Assembly (NCBI GenBank): GCA_029953675.1
Contig: JAMWBK010000003.1
Span: 1,302,001 to 1,366,000 of the forward strand
Direction of reading: 5' to 3'
DNA from: Rhodosorus marinus
Taxonomy: Eukaryota > Rhodophyta > Stylonematophyceae > Stylonematales > Stylonemataceae
DNA length: 64,000 nt
Shown here: positions 21,500 to 31,516 of the stretch, one piece after another
How the letters are laid out: each line of letters opens with the position of its first letter
Position numbering within the stretch: position 1 is the first letter of the stretch
Translations under genes and position numbers: made by a program
The notes under the pieces: generated by a model
Told to the model about the DNA's origin: nothing
Databases searched by the model: none
Seen by the model: only the letters and a program-made list of their open reading frames with translations

Positions 21500-23143
21500 A
21501 TGATCGAGGAGACGCTGGGACAGTACCCAGCACCTCTCCGCCACCCGGGCACCAACGGCCCCGGCCCAGCGCAGAGGGGATGGCGACACCGAATGGAAGT
21601 CGGAGGCCAGAACAGAGCGGCAGGACCACAAGCACCCAGGATTTCGAAGCAGCGAACACACAGGAGGCTTACAGGATGGAGACTCAAGAGGCAACTGGAC
21701 CCGCGGCAGCCTTTTTGCACCAACTTCGCGCCTTCGACCGGTGCTATCAGGACTTGGGAATTGGTGAAGCAGTTATCGCGGACTTCTAGCAGGCTATATT
21801 CAAATTCTACTCACGGATTAACAGCGTCTTGTCTCTCGCTTCTCAGGGTAGTTAGCCTCTGAATAAACGGATCATCGATTAACAGCACCATTGAACTCGA
21901 AGGAATTACCGCACGTCTCTCCGAGCTTTCAGCAATACCTTATATGTGGCACGGTGGAGCCGCAGCATCGAACCCCTCCCAAATCCTGCAACAGCACCCG
22001 CCGGCGGCGGCCATCAATCAACATGCAGCCGGAACGCGACTCAATCAACTACCCCTCAGGACAGGTGTCACGGTCCCAGTGGACCACGCAGAGACCTTCC
22101 CAGTCATCGGGAATGGCAGTACACAACCTACCTACGCTGAGTGTACGGCTCAGAAAGCCTCTGGGCGCGGAGAAGCAGCACAAACCCGCACAGTAGGACG
22201 CCCAGGGCCGCAGACCCAGCAAGCTGCCCTGAGACAGCTGCACGCTACGGTGGAGGGAGCTATCTGGGGACCAGAGACCACACTGGTCCTCGCCACGCTC
22301 AGGAATGTACGACCCCCGCGGCAGGATGAAGTGGCCCCATCAGACTTTGCAACGGTTCTTTGCCGAGCATCGGGGATCCCAAGCTCTTATGTGGTGCATG
22401 TGGACTTCATTGCCTCCCACGCCTGCCTGCTATGCCACCCAGACGCAATTCCGCTTTTCCAAAGCGCCATTTCACGGGGAGTTTTCAGGACCGGGATTTT
22501 CGGCTCTTTTACCCTGTGACACCCCGATCGGCATGTGACCCTGTCAACTGGCCAGGCGCCTGAGGCCGATAACCTACTGGGATACAACGAACGCCAACGC
22601 ATCGCACAGGCGGACATAGCGGCCCAGACACTGCAGAGGGCCATCGAGCAGATTATTCGCATCCGTTCGAGGCTTCGCAGGAGACAACTCTCTTTCAATA
22701 CTCTCGCGGCAATACACGAGTACCTGGACGCAAGACTCGAGGTCCTACAAGTCAGGCAACATCCCCCAAGTGTGCCCGGGGAGAGCGCGGAACCCCCAGC
22801 GCCTGCAGCGGCTACAAACGCAGACCCTGAAGCCTCGTCCCCTCCAGGCGACGTACAGGCAGACCGTGGGACAGTCGGCGCTCTGGGTGATTACAGCGCG
22901 ACATCCCAAATACCTCAAGAGGATGGACAAGAGGACAACCCCCACGCGGAGCTCCTCTCCAACCTGCTGGAACCTCCGCAACAGAAACGCTTGCGAGTAT
23001 CTGCTGACGGCACAGTCACGGATACAGAGATGACTTCAGCAGCCGTAGAGACTGCACAAGCTAACACTGTGCTGGAGGCTGACTTACACGCCCACCATCA
23101 CCAGATGGACACAGGAGACAGCCAGGAAAACACGACACAATAA
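21500..23143 (+). pseudogene. Family A ORF1, broken by stops, frameshifts and a 51-bp insertion
   Basis: It starts MIEETLGQYPAPLRHPGT. The helical block AAFLHQLRAFDRCYQDLGIG is in a shifted frame, a TAG follows (DF*), and a 51-bp family D end is inserted at 21826-21876. 21944-22519 carries PGPQTQQAALRQLHATVEGA and the RNVRP core. A TGA at 22517 precedes a shift into 22535-23143, which carries the C-terminal part. The stop overlaps the next ATG as TAATG (23141-23145), as in the first copy. Confidence 0.85.
21816..21886 (+). mobile_element. 51-bp family D 3'-end insertion with 10-bp target duplication
   Basis: GATTAACAGC at 21816-21825 is repeated at 21877-21886. The 51 bp between contain CTCGCTTCTCAGGGTAGTTA, the 3' end of family D, also at about 47.17 and 48.46 kb. 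This is an extremely 5'-truncated insertion into the family A ORF1. Confidence 0.9.
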
Positions 23144-24475
23144 TGCCCAGCAGACGTAGAGGAATCAAACGACGACGGGATGAGTCTGCGCTAACGAGCC
23201 TCTGTTCTTCTCGGATCGTCAAGCCTGGGTCAAACGGTGGACCGACTTCGTTGACCAAGTTACGACAGGAGGCAGGCATTGGACGCGCCTAACACACTGC
23301 CCGGTACCCACACGGCGCTTTGTGCCCCGTGCCCACGTCAATACCTGGAGCCGCCTTCTTCGTGCAGCTCTTGAGATTTCCATGGACACCGCTGCACCAG
23401 GGTTACGTTAGTCTGGGGTTAGACGTAGTGTTGCGCTGCAGTAGGCAGCTGCCCAGTAAAGCTTACGGTTACTTTAGTCTCGTATTCTGGGGATACGTTA
23501 GTCTGGGGTAAAACAAAGTTCTCCGATCTAACGATTGTCGCTATCCATGACGATATTACGATCGTGGGACCCCTGCAGGAACTGAAGCAAGCACTAGCCT
23601 GGAGCCGAACTATGCTCCCATCTCTTGGGGCCCGCCTACAACTCAACAATTGCACGCTATACGGCCAAGCCTTGGCGACGGCGCGAGTCATCAATCGCGA
23701 GATACCTGGCATACATGTCACCCGAGAAGGCGTCACTATCCATTCGATCCCGATAGGAAACCGGGAATAAATCGAGCACGAGTGCCGTGCGCTTCAAAAT
23801 AAGCACGAAAAGCTCATCAAGGAAATAGCACAGCTACCGCAACATGAACTTAACGCGCAGGTCGCATTTTTCAGTTACTGCGCTGAAACGCGCCTAGATT
23901 ATCTGCTACGATGCCTAGCCTACCCGTTCGGCCGCAGTCTGGCACGGGAGGCGGATACCATGACGAGATATAATTTGGAAACCTTGCTCGGAGGCCTTGG
24001 TACCTCTGGCATGGAGGACGAGGAGCACCTGGGACACATCTGGGAACAGATTGCGCTGCCTTGCCGGTGGGGTGGATTGGGGTTCGCTACTCGACGGCGT
24101 ATCCAGCCTATCGCTTACTACTCGGCTTGGACAAATACCTTTCGAAGCAATACAGGCGACTGGCCTTACATCGCTGAGCTGCAGAGGCAGGTTTATACAG
24201 ACAGAAATCCGGCTACGAACACCGTGACACGACTACAATGGTCCACAGAACACCTTGCAGACCAGATACAATCATCTGCTCGAGCGATACAACGCAGGCT
24301 GCGTCCCGAAACTCCGCCCCGGATCAGAAGACTGGCCACCCTGCAGCAGACGAGGGAAAACCCCCCAGGAGACGCCCCAGAAGACTGTGGCGATTGGAAA
24401 AATGGTTCGAGGATTCCCAACCTTGACCGAAGTCCCGTCAGCCAAACTTCGATAGTTTCTTTATTGTTTCCCTGA
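23143..24475 (+). pseudogene. Family A ORF2, internally deleted
   Basis: It begins at the overlapping ATG. After the N-terminal VPTRRFVP region (about 23310-23395) the sequence is replaced by tail - 3' UTR - tail (23400-23510). It then resumes in the RT at motif C (VAIHDDITIVG, 23.54 kb) and the thumb (RYNLETLLGGLGTSGMEDEE). It ends about 24410 before the zinc finger and endonuclease. A TAA at 23767 and frameshifts are present. It is a near relative of the 13-18 kb copy. Confidence 0.85.
23400..23510 (+). mobile_element. Tail - 3' UTR - tail module of family A
   Basis: GGTTACGTTAGTCTGGGG at 23401-23418, then 3' UTR sequence (GCTGCAGTAGGCAGCTGCCC, AAAGCTTACGG), then two more tail units (GGTTACTTTAGTCT and ATACGTTAGTCTGGGG). 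It lies where about 1.4 kb of ORF2 is missing. It reads as a short 3' end inserted into, or recombined with, an existing tail. Confidence 0.75.
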
Positions 24476-24719
24476 CCACTGGGGTCGATATCTCCCACTT
24501 AAGTAATCTACTATACCATGGATGTGATCGATGTCTTGTACGGTTCAAACTACTTCAAACGTTTGAACCTCCATCCGGTTAGTCTACCGTATACCATCCA
24601 CACACCGGTTCTACCATATATAGGACGATGTGAGGATTGTCCTTCTACGTGCTGAGAGCGCATGGTCACCGTTGATCGTGTGACCGTTTCAACTTGTTTC
24701 AAAGAGAGCAGTGAGTTAA

Positions 24720-25543
24720 GCGCAGCCAGCGGCAGTTTGGATCCGAAACTTTCCAAAGCTTAAAATCAGAAAACGATAATTAATTCTTCTCCTCGGGGGT
24801 TCCCTGAAGACGATTGGATAACAAAATATGTCGGAGAAAACGGGGATCAGGACCGGTTCAAATAATTTTAATGATACAAACGTTGTTTTTGTTTAATGAT
24901 ATTAAGGTTGAGAATCGTTGTGGATTACTTTGTTGTTTGAACATGCACATATTTCCATTATCTCTCGATCTGAAGTACGTGCATGTTCAACAACAAAGTA
25001 AGAATCGTTGTGTATTCACAACGATTCTCAGCTTTAATATCATTAAACAAAAAAGGGTATATGATACAACCACCGATATTAGCTCACTATTCAAGAAAAG
25101 GGCAATATGATTGCTAATCTAAAAAATGATTTGACGGGAAATTATACTGAAAGTTTTCTTCCGCAAAATGTAGCAGGCTGAAACAGAGTCCTTACGGAAC
25201 AGTTTCTGTTTCAACGAGCCACGCCGTGAGTTGAGCGCAGCGGCAGTTTGGATCCGACATGGTCCAAAGCTCAAAATCAGAAAAGCATAATTAATTAAAC
25301 CAATTTATTCTTCTTTGCGGAGGTTTCCTGAAGACGATTGGATAACAAAATATGTCGGAGAAAACGGGGATCAGGACCGGTGCCCAAATAATTTTAATGA
25401 TACAAACGTTGTTTTTGTTTATTGATATTAATGTTGAGAATCGTCGTGGATTGCTTCGTTGTTGGACATGCACATATTTCCATCCTCCTAAGGGTATACA
25501 AACTACCGAAATTAGCTCACTATTCAAGAAAAAGGCAATATGA
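24720..25543. repeat. Direct repeat pair with a fold-back arm
   Basis: About 24725-24960 (GCGGCAGTTTGGATCCGA... through CATGCACATATTTCC) is repeated at about 25230-25483. In the first copy GATATTAAGGTTGAGAATCG to GAACATGCAC (about 24897-24950) recurs in reverse complement at 24977-25047 (GTGCATGTTCAACAACAAAG to GCTTTAATATC), making a fold-back structure that the second copy lacks. Both copies end in TTAGCTCACTATTCAAGAAA. No coding content is recognised. It may be a non-autonomous fold-back element. Confidence 0.75.
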
Positions 25544-25576
25544 TTGAATGATTTAGATTCTGGAGAAAAGAACCTG

Positions 25577-26107
25577 TTATACCGGGAACTTCGGCCTATA
25601 GTCCGGCAAGCCGGTCTGGAAATCGAACGTGAGAAACCTTTACCCGTCGCGGACTTTCAAAATGATGAACGCCGTGTAGCCGACCTGGTGATCACCTGTG
25701 ACGACAGCCGCCGTACCACATACGTTGATCTTGCTGTTCCTAACCCTCAAGCTAGTCGTTATCTCCCGGCTGCGGGGGAGCGCCGTGGATCTGCCGCCGC
25801 CAGCATGAGACGCCGCAAAGAGATCAAATACGCGGGGGCTTTGTCTTCCCCTGGTGTTCGTGCTTCGGCACTAGCCCATCGCTTGGTACCCCTGATCATT
25901 GAGTGCTTTGGGTTCATGGACTCTGTTGGTTCTCGCTGGCTTCGGGAGTTGTTCCGCGAACGCCCTGACCGTCTTCAATCGTTGTTTACCCGCTTAAGTT
26001 TCCTGCTGTGGCGAATGAATGCCGCTTTGATGTTGGAGGCGCGAGTTCTTCGCCGCACTTAGTCTTTTTTTCCCCTCGGGGTTTTTTCTTTCAGCCTCCG
26101 ATTAAAC
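25577..26107 (+). mobile_element. Family C fragment: endonuclease C-terminal part and 3' UTR
   Basis: 5'-truncated. The plus frame reads NLLYRELRPIVRQAGLEIER, RRVADLVITCDDSRRTTYVD (endonuclease core), LVPLIIECFGFMDSVGSRWL, and a stop at 26060, then the C 3' UTR (CCCCTCGGGG hairpin, T-run, GCCTCCGATTAAACCATTCG). It is open to the natural end and lacks the tail-only insertion seen in two other copies. Confidence 0.9.
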
Positions 26108-26331
26108 CATTCGTCGTATTTCCATCCTCCACGCCGAGCTCCCGCACAACCTTCCGGAGCCTCCCCAGCAAAAACGCACAGACGTGACAGCGGCAGGTGC
26201 AGGCCATGACACCGAGATGCCTCCAGCAGCCTTAGAAGCCCCTCAGCGTGATACCGTTGCGCAGACCCACTCCGCAGCTCACGATAATGCGATGGACATC
26301 CAGACCAGTCAGGAAGACACCCCCCAATAAT
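26108..26331 (+). pseudogene. Family A ORF1 C-terminal fragment
   Basis: It reads HAELPHNLPEPPQQKRTDVT and TEMPPAALEAPQ, ending in a TAA at 26327-26329. The stop context is TAATTG, so the ATG of the usual TAATG overlap has decayed to TTG. It continues from the family C fragment, which truncated it. Confidence 0.8.
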
Positions 26332-28545
26332 TGCGAGCCGACGTAGGAGAATCAAACGCAAACAGGAAGAGCCCCTTTTCTTCTCCAAGCGAGAGGATTG
26401 AGCGCTGGAATGTCTTCGTCAACGATATCACGGACAGAGGTAGGTTTTGGACTCGTCTCGCACACTGCCCGGTCCCTACTCGGCGCTTCGTGCCTCCGGC
26501 ACACGTCAACGCCTGGGGCAGCCTCCTTCGGGTCGCCCTGGAGCTCACAATGGACCGCAACGCACCAGTGAATGCCAGCCTCTTCCTCTCCGGGCTCCCA
26601 GGATTTGTCCTCGGGTATACTGCTCTTTAAATCGGCACGCAGGTCACGCATGTACTCGAAGGCGAATTTCACACAGTCTGGACTGCTTTCAGGAATACGC
26701 CTCCAACCAGACACCTCGCACTGCACAAAGCGGATCTGAGATAGCCCAGAAACAGGCGCAAGGGCGCCGAAAACAGGCCCTGAAATTGGCACATCTCGGA
26801 CGCCTTTCACACGCGGCCCGACCACTACAGGCCACCAAACCAGCTCTATTTACCAACGCTACGTGGCACCAATTGGAGGAACTCGCTCTCGGCCCGACGG
26901 AGTGTTCCAGATGGCACTCCCCTGTGGATGGGGAGGACTGGGATTCGCTACGAGAAAACGGATCCAGCCCATCGCCTTCTACTCAGCCTGGTGCGAAGCT
27001 TTCAAAGGTAATCACGGCGAATGGCCATACCTCACCGAGGTACAAGAGCAATCATCTTCGGAAGCGCCTCCAGACACACACACTGAGGAGACTCCAAAGG
27101 TCAACAGCACAGCCTCCTGACCAAATCCGCGCGTCTGCCGCAGCAACACAACGCAGATCGGGCAAAGAGGCCCGCGAGCGAATCAAGAACTTGGTCACCC
27201 TGAAGCAGAGAACCGAAACCGCTCCAGGAGCTGAAGAAGGCCATCCCCCAGGATGGAAACACCAGAGAGGCGCACCATGCAGCTTTCCAAAGATTGGTAT
27301 CCCACCGGCAAATTTTGGCTGAAGATCGGGCCAGAATGCGGTCCGCAGCCAGAGCTGGATCAGGACTGTGGTTAAGGGAAATGGCGACGCTCGCGCCGAA
27401 AAAACTGAGTACAGCAGAACTGCAAGTGAATGTACGACAGCTGTTGGGTTTTGGCGATACCCGGAACACGGACGTCAGCGATTAAACATTCGTTCGACGT
27501 CAGCGAAGTGTACTAGTTTAGGTAGTACTTCTAGTACTAACGGCGTACAAAGTTTCACCACTGCCCAACATCTACGGGACTATGGCAGGGAAGGCACGAC
27601 GAAATCCGTACGGAGCTCGCGCGATGGTTGAATCGCCGGAATTTCATCGAAATTAAAAACAAGAACCCGAAGGGTACTTCGAGAACTAGCGACTAAGACC
27701 GGATATCATTGCCACTCATCCAAGGACGTTCCAAAGGTACGCCCTGGATGTGACGGTTACATCGCCACTGCAGGAGAAATACGTGAATCGGAGTGGGTCA
27801 GGGCATGGATATGCTCCGAAACGAGCGGAGAGGTGGAAAATGGCACATTACAAAGAGGCGATGTCGGTGGAGAAGCCAGACGACAAGTTACCAGCACAAG
27901 TCCTCTGCATCACGGACTGGAAATCGCCTGCCACACCGGAAGAAGAGGGGAATCCGCCAAATCCAGCCGAAAACCCTATGATTGGTTTCATCCAAAAACT
28001 CCTATCGAACTGGAGTCACCGACAGGCGTTTGAGGAATTGGTAGAGAACCGGAGGATTTGTGAAACGGTACATGTGCGTCTCCGTTTGCACCGAATCAGG
28101 AGGAGGGACCTGGCTGCGAACTTCCCATCGAGACACCCGCGGGGTCTGAACACTGACGAAGTGAACCTAAGCCTGAGACAACCGCTGGGATCGCTGCGGG
28201 GAGTACGAACACTTAGTACGGTGTACTATTTGTTCACAACGCCATGACTCTCTAGGCATTCAACGCCTGTACCACTGAACCAGCTCTACAGGGAGCTGAA
28301 ACGTGCGCCACAACATGGCCCGGGACGCTCTTGCTACGCAAGTGAGACAATGGAGACTGGAGGTGACGCTGGAACCGAGCGGACACTACCCAGGCAGCCA
28401 CCTTCGACCGGACATTTTAGCACGCCATCCTCGGACCGGGAAGCTGTACGTGATCGACGTCAAAGTGACCTTGCCGCTGCCAAAGACCTACCTACACAAA
28501 ACGTCCTGGGAGACCGGGTACGACTTGTCACATGTCCCTCGTCTA
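26330..28545 (+). pseudogene. Family A ORF2 relics, two subgroups joined
   Basis: 26396-26630 is the ORF2 N-terminus (CPVPTRRFVPPAHVNAWG). The RT is deleted; 26905-27120 is the thumb (LPCGWGGLGFATRKRIQPIA). 27294-27485 is the VNVRQLLG region, and 27690-27890 the endonuclease (RPDIIATHPRTFQRYALDVT). At about 27885 it switches to another copy's pre-finger region (HRQAFEELVENRRICETV), ending in a second, more diverged endonuclease at 28303-28530 (LRPDILARHPRTGKLYVIDV). There are many stops and shifts. Confidence 0.8.
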
Positions 28546-28692
28546 ACGTATCCCAATCTTCAGAAGACATCGCTTTATTTAGAACCCCAGATCATGTATC
28601 CTCGCAAAGATCGTGGACCTTGTGAGCGGGTATTGAACGGTAAGATGGCTGATCACCAATGTTTTTGTCCCAATGCCGTACCCAAATGAGTC
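28535..28692 (-). repeat. Inverted copy of the promoter-side region of the 31.5-kb gene
   Basis: The reverse complement of this segment matches 31222-31385 with roughly 85% identity (shared strings include TCTTCTGAAGATTGGGAT and GACTCATTTGGGTACGG). The two copies face each other across 2.5 kb. This copy reads TTCTAAATAAAGC where the other has TTATATATAAGTAAAGC. Confidence 0.8.
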
Positions 28693-29019
28693 TAGTTACA
28701 ATCAGAAATTCATTTAGGAAGCGTGGAGGTTGCAGTCACTCAGGCCATTGCTATTAGCGGCACGGGGTACATTTTTCCATCAAGGAAGAACCAGCTTGTT
28801 TCTTATTATGGCGTGTATGCAGACTGCTTTGATGCTGGAGACCCGCGGTTCTTGCCGCTCGTAGTCTTTTCTTTCCTCTCGTTTTTTTTTCTATTGAAAT
28901 TACCTTCCCGCAGAAATGTTCCTCGTTCCGCCAATAGCAATGACCTGAGTGACTTCAACCTCCACGCTGCCTACCACTCCTGATTGTATCCATCAGTGCT
29001 CAGTTTAAGTTTCTTGCAG
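28693..29019 (+). other. Mixed relic sequence, old family C 3' end
   Basis: 28712-28790 resembles the unit found at 30.88 and 32.63 kb (GTCACTCAGG...GGGGTACATTT). About 28826-28890 is a decayed family C end (TTTGATGCTGGAGACCCGCG... then a T-run). 28936 onward (CCGCCAATAGCAATGACCTG) matches 32868 onward. No gene is present. Confidence 0.5.
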
Positions 29020-29640
29020 TGGCGTGCTTGAGCCGTTTGGAACCTTCTCGGGGACTTTCATATTCGTCAATAATAAAGAGGTTTACCCTTTGCCCAAAAG
29101 GCAATGATTTTCTGGCTTTATTAGCATAGCCTACAGCGCTACGCAAACAGGGAAAGGAACTAAGAACTAGGTAGGGAAGCGTGCAAACCCAGGCGCCGAT
29201 GGCGCGCCTCGGCAAGCATGTTGCTCGAATATCGCCACATAGAGACACTTAAGCGCTGCAAAAGTTCCAAGTATTCAACAGGATGCTCAAGGAAACATTT
29301 CCTCAACCCTCCAAACCCGACTTCTCCACGTGACCAAAGCTTTCCACAATGAAAGGCTGGAACCGGTGGGAGCGACCCTCAGCGCGAGGTAGACTGGCCA
29401 TACTCTGAGCATACCGTCGTTCCTTGACTCGGCGAAGGGCCGAAGCAGCTGCTCCCCGGCGGCGGGCGGCAGCCGTGAGATGGGCGCTTGCCACAGGGCA
29501 TGTAATCGCGAAGTCAACATATGCTGAGCGTCTGGCGGCAGCATCGGAGACGAGGAGATCTGCGATACAGCGGGGCGGTGCCCTATCCGAGACCGATCTG
29601 GGTAGTTCCGATTCCACCTCAAATGATTTTCTAGCCTGAT
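29020..29640 (-). pseudogene. Family B 3' fragment: endonuclease domain and 3' UTR
   Basis: Minus strand. The endonuclease part reads CIADLLVSDAAARRSAYVDF, VKERRYAQSMASL and FQPFIVESFGHVEKSGLEG (29617-29303). The 3' UTR (29120-29225) includes the AGGCGC...GCGCCT hairpin region and ends near GCTATGCTAATAAAG. A frameshift lies near the end of the domain. Confidence 0.85.
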
Positions 29641-29742
29641 TGAATGTCTATTAATGGACTTACGCAGATCCCCGAACCGCATAATAGAAATTTAGTATTA
29701 GTAGGGTTGTCGTCTCCGCCCGAGAAAAAAAGGTCGTATCTC

Positions 29743-29890
29743 GTCCGATTAATATCGGACCTGTATAAAGTATAACTAGAGAATATATTCTGTTGACCCC
29801 TGTCCGATACGAGTTTATCGGACCTGAATATAAAAGATAAAATAGGTCTCGTCCGATAAATGGTCCGATAACGACCGATTGCGTCCGATT
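29743..29890. repeat. Array of GTCCGAT motifs with two perfect palindromes
   Basis: GTCCGATT-AA-TATCGGAC type palindrome at 29743-29760 and GTCCGATA-CGAGTT-TATCGGAC at 29802-29823, then single GTCCGAT or near-copies at 29851, 29863, 29874 and 29883: eight occurrences in under 150 bp. It looks like a binding-site array or the end of a small DNA element. The surrounding 29641-30100 holds nothing else recognisable. Confidence 0.8.
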
Positions 29891-30104
29891 TATTTTCAAT
29901 GCATGTTTTTCGGTCATCGTGCATGGTCGTTCGCCGTTGGCTTTGGCTTGGCTAGTCACCCCCTAAAAGCAGCAGGGTATTGACCTGCTCAGAATATATT
30001 GGAAACTCAGAGTAGCCGTCGCGGAAGGAACCGGGCAAGTTGTAGAAAGAGGAGACAAGGCGGTGGCCAGCTACCGTGTGATAGGGTGTGAGAGTATGAG
30101 CACG

Positions 30105-30480
30105 CAATCTTGCTCAACTCTGCACTCACACCGCCCACATCCGCGGCTCGACTCCGCGACCTGGGAGGCCATCTATCGCACCTGTGGTTACTACTTTGTC
30201 CTCGTCGCTGGGCCACCGTCTTGATGCCTTCCAACTCCGGACTGCAGCACGCATCTATCTGGGTTTGCCACAAGCTCCGTGGCACTCTAGTCCTCCGTCC
30301 TTCTGCCAAGGCTGTGAGAGTAGGGTTGACGGCTGTGGTCTCCACTTCCTTGAATCATGCGGGCTGTTGAGAGGTCTCCATACGCAACTTCACACTCGAC
30401 TCAAGTACATCCTGAGTGAATACATGACCAAGGTAGGGCATATGGTGGAGGTGGAATCGGAACTCCCAGCGCAGTCTCTG
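30105..30480 (+). pseudogene. Family B ORF2 fragment (zinc finger region), plus strand
   Basis: The sequence corresponds to family B ORF2 between LNSPLTPPT and VEVESELP. Pieces of frame read LQHASIWVCHKLRG, PPSFCQGCESRVDGCGLHFL (the Cys/His finger C-x2-C...H...C) and HTRLKYILSEYMTKVGHMVE. It ends where the 30.48-kb repeat begins. Confidence 0.85.
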
Positions 30481-30935
30481 AAAAGTTTTATAAAAACTGT
30501 AACACAAAGTGCAAAAATCAAGCTGAGATAGTTCAGCTGATGTCATTATGAGAAAGCGCTGAGGCAATTAGGCTGGCGTGAAGAAACGCATAATCAGTCA
30601 TCACATACGGAACTATAAGGAAAAGAGAAAAGTACCTCCTACTAAAGGAAATCTGTCCATCCCCCCCCAAAAAAGAAGCTGATGGTTTGACATCTATCCA
30701 CTAAATTTCTGTTTCCGACGACGAATGGTTTAATCGACCAGTGTGGGGCCAGCGACGGATAAGTCTAGTTCATAGACATCGAAACACGCTAGAAAATTAG
30801 AGCGTTTGGACGCTGCAGAATCTCCATATTAATAATAAAGAGACTTAACCAGTATGAAAGTCTCCGACGCGTGGAGCCTACAGTCACTCAGGTCATTTGC
30901 TATTGGCGGAACGAGGTACATTTCTGGAAGGAAAG
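30481..30935. repeat. Dispersed repeat, copy 1 of 2
   Basis: It shares with 32350-32740 the strings CAAAGTGCAAAAATCAAGCT, GCATAATCAGTCATCACATA, AAAGTACCTCCTA, a C-run, and a later AATTTCAATAGAAAACAAAA. The two copies flank the family C fragment and the secreted repeat gene. Nothing coding is recognised. Confidence 0.8.
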
Positions 30936-30988
30936 GCGGGTCTACTTAATTTCAATAGAAAACAAAATGGGGAGCAAAAACTGCACTT

Positions 30989-31221
30989 TCTAAATTGAGT
31001 GCTTTGGGTTTATGGACTCTGTTGGTTCTCGTTGGCTTCGGGAGTTGTTCCGCGAACGCCCTGACCGTCTTCAATCGTTGTTTACCCGCTTAAGTTTCCT
31101 GCTGTGGCGCATGAATGCCGCTTTGATGTTGGAGGCGCGAGTTCTTCGCCGCACTTAGTCTTTTTTTCCCCTCGGGGTTTTTTCTTTCAGCCTCCGATTA
31201 AACCATTCGTTCGTTCTAAAT
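30989..31221 (+). mobile_element. Family C 3' fragment, 219 bp, with 7-bp target duplication
   Basis: TCTAAAT at 30989-30995 is repeated at 31215-31221. Between them lies the C-terminal endonuclease end (GFMDSVGSRWLRELFRERPD), its stop, and the 3' UTR ending CCATTCGTTCGT. It is 5'-truncated. Confidence 0.88.
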
Positions 31222-31331
31222 AGACTCATTTGGGTACGGCGTAGGAAGAAAAACATTGGTGCCCGGCAATCTCACCCATCAATACCCGCTCACAGGTTCC
31301 ACGGTCTTTGTGAGGATACGTGGTCTGGGGT

Positions 31332-31342
31332 TATATATAAGT
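31332..31342 (+). promoter_or_regulatory. Possible TATA box of the secreted repeat gene
   Basis: TTATATATAAG lies about 180 bp upstream of the ATG at 31517. The inverted copy at 28.6 kb lacks it. The promoter role is inferred. Confidence 0.4.
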
Positions 31343-31516
31343 AAAGCGATGCCTTCTGAAGATTGGGATGTCTTGGACGAGGGATATCTGATAAGTCGGA
31401 TATTCCCAGAAGCAGGGATTGTGATAAGAGCTCAGATTCGAATTTGGACAGGAGTAAACGAGTTTGTAGACAGTCGGCAGAAGTTTCCTAGTTCGTGCAG
31501 AGGGAAGGGATTGAAC

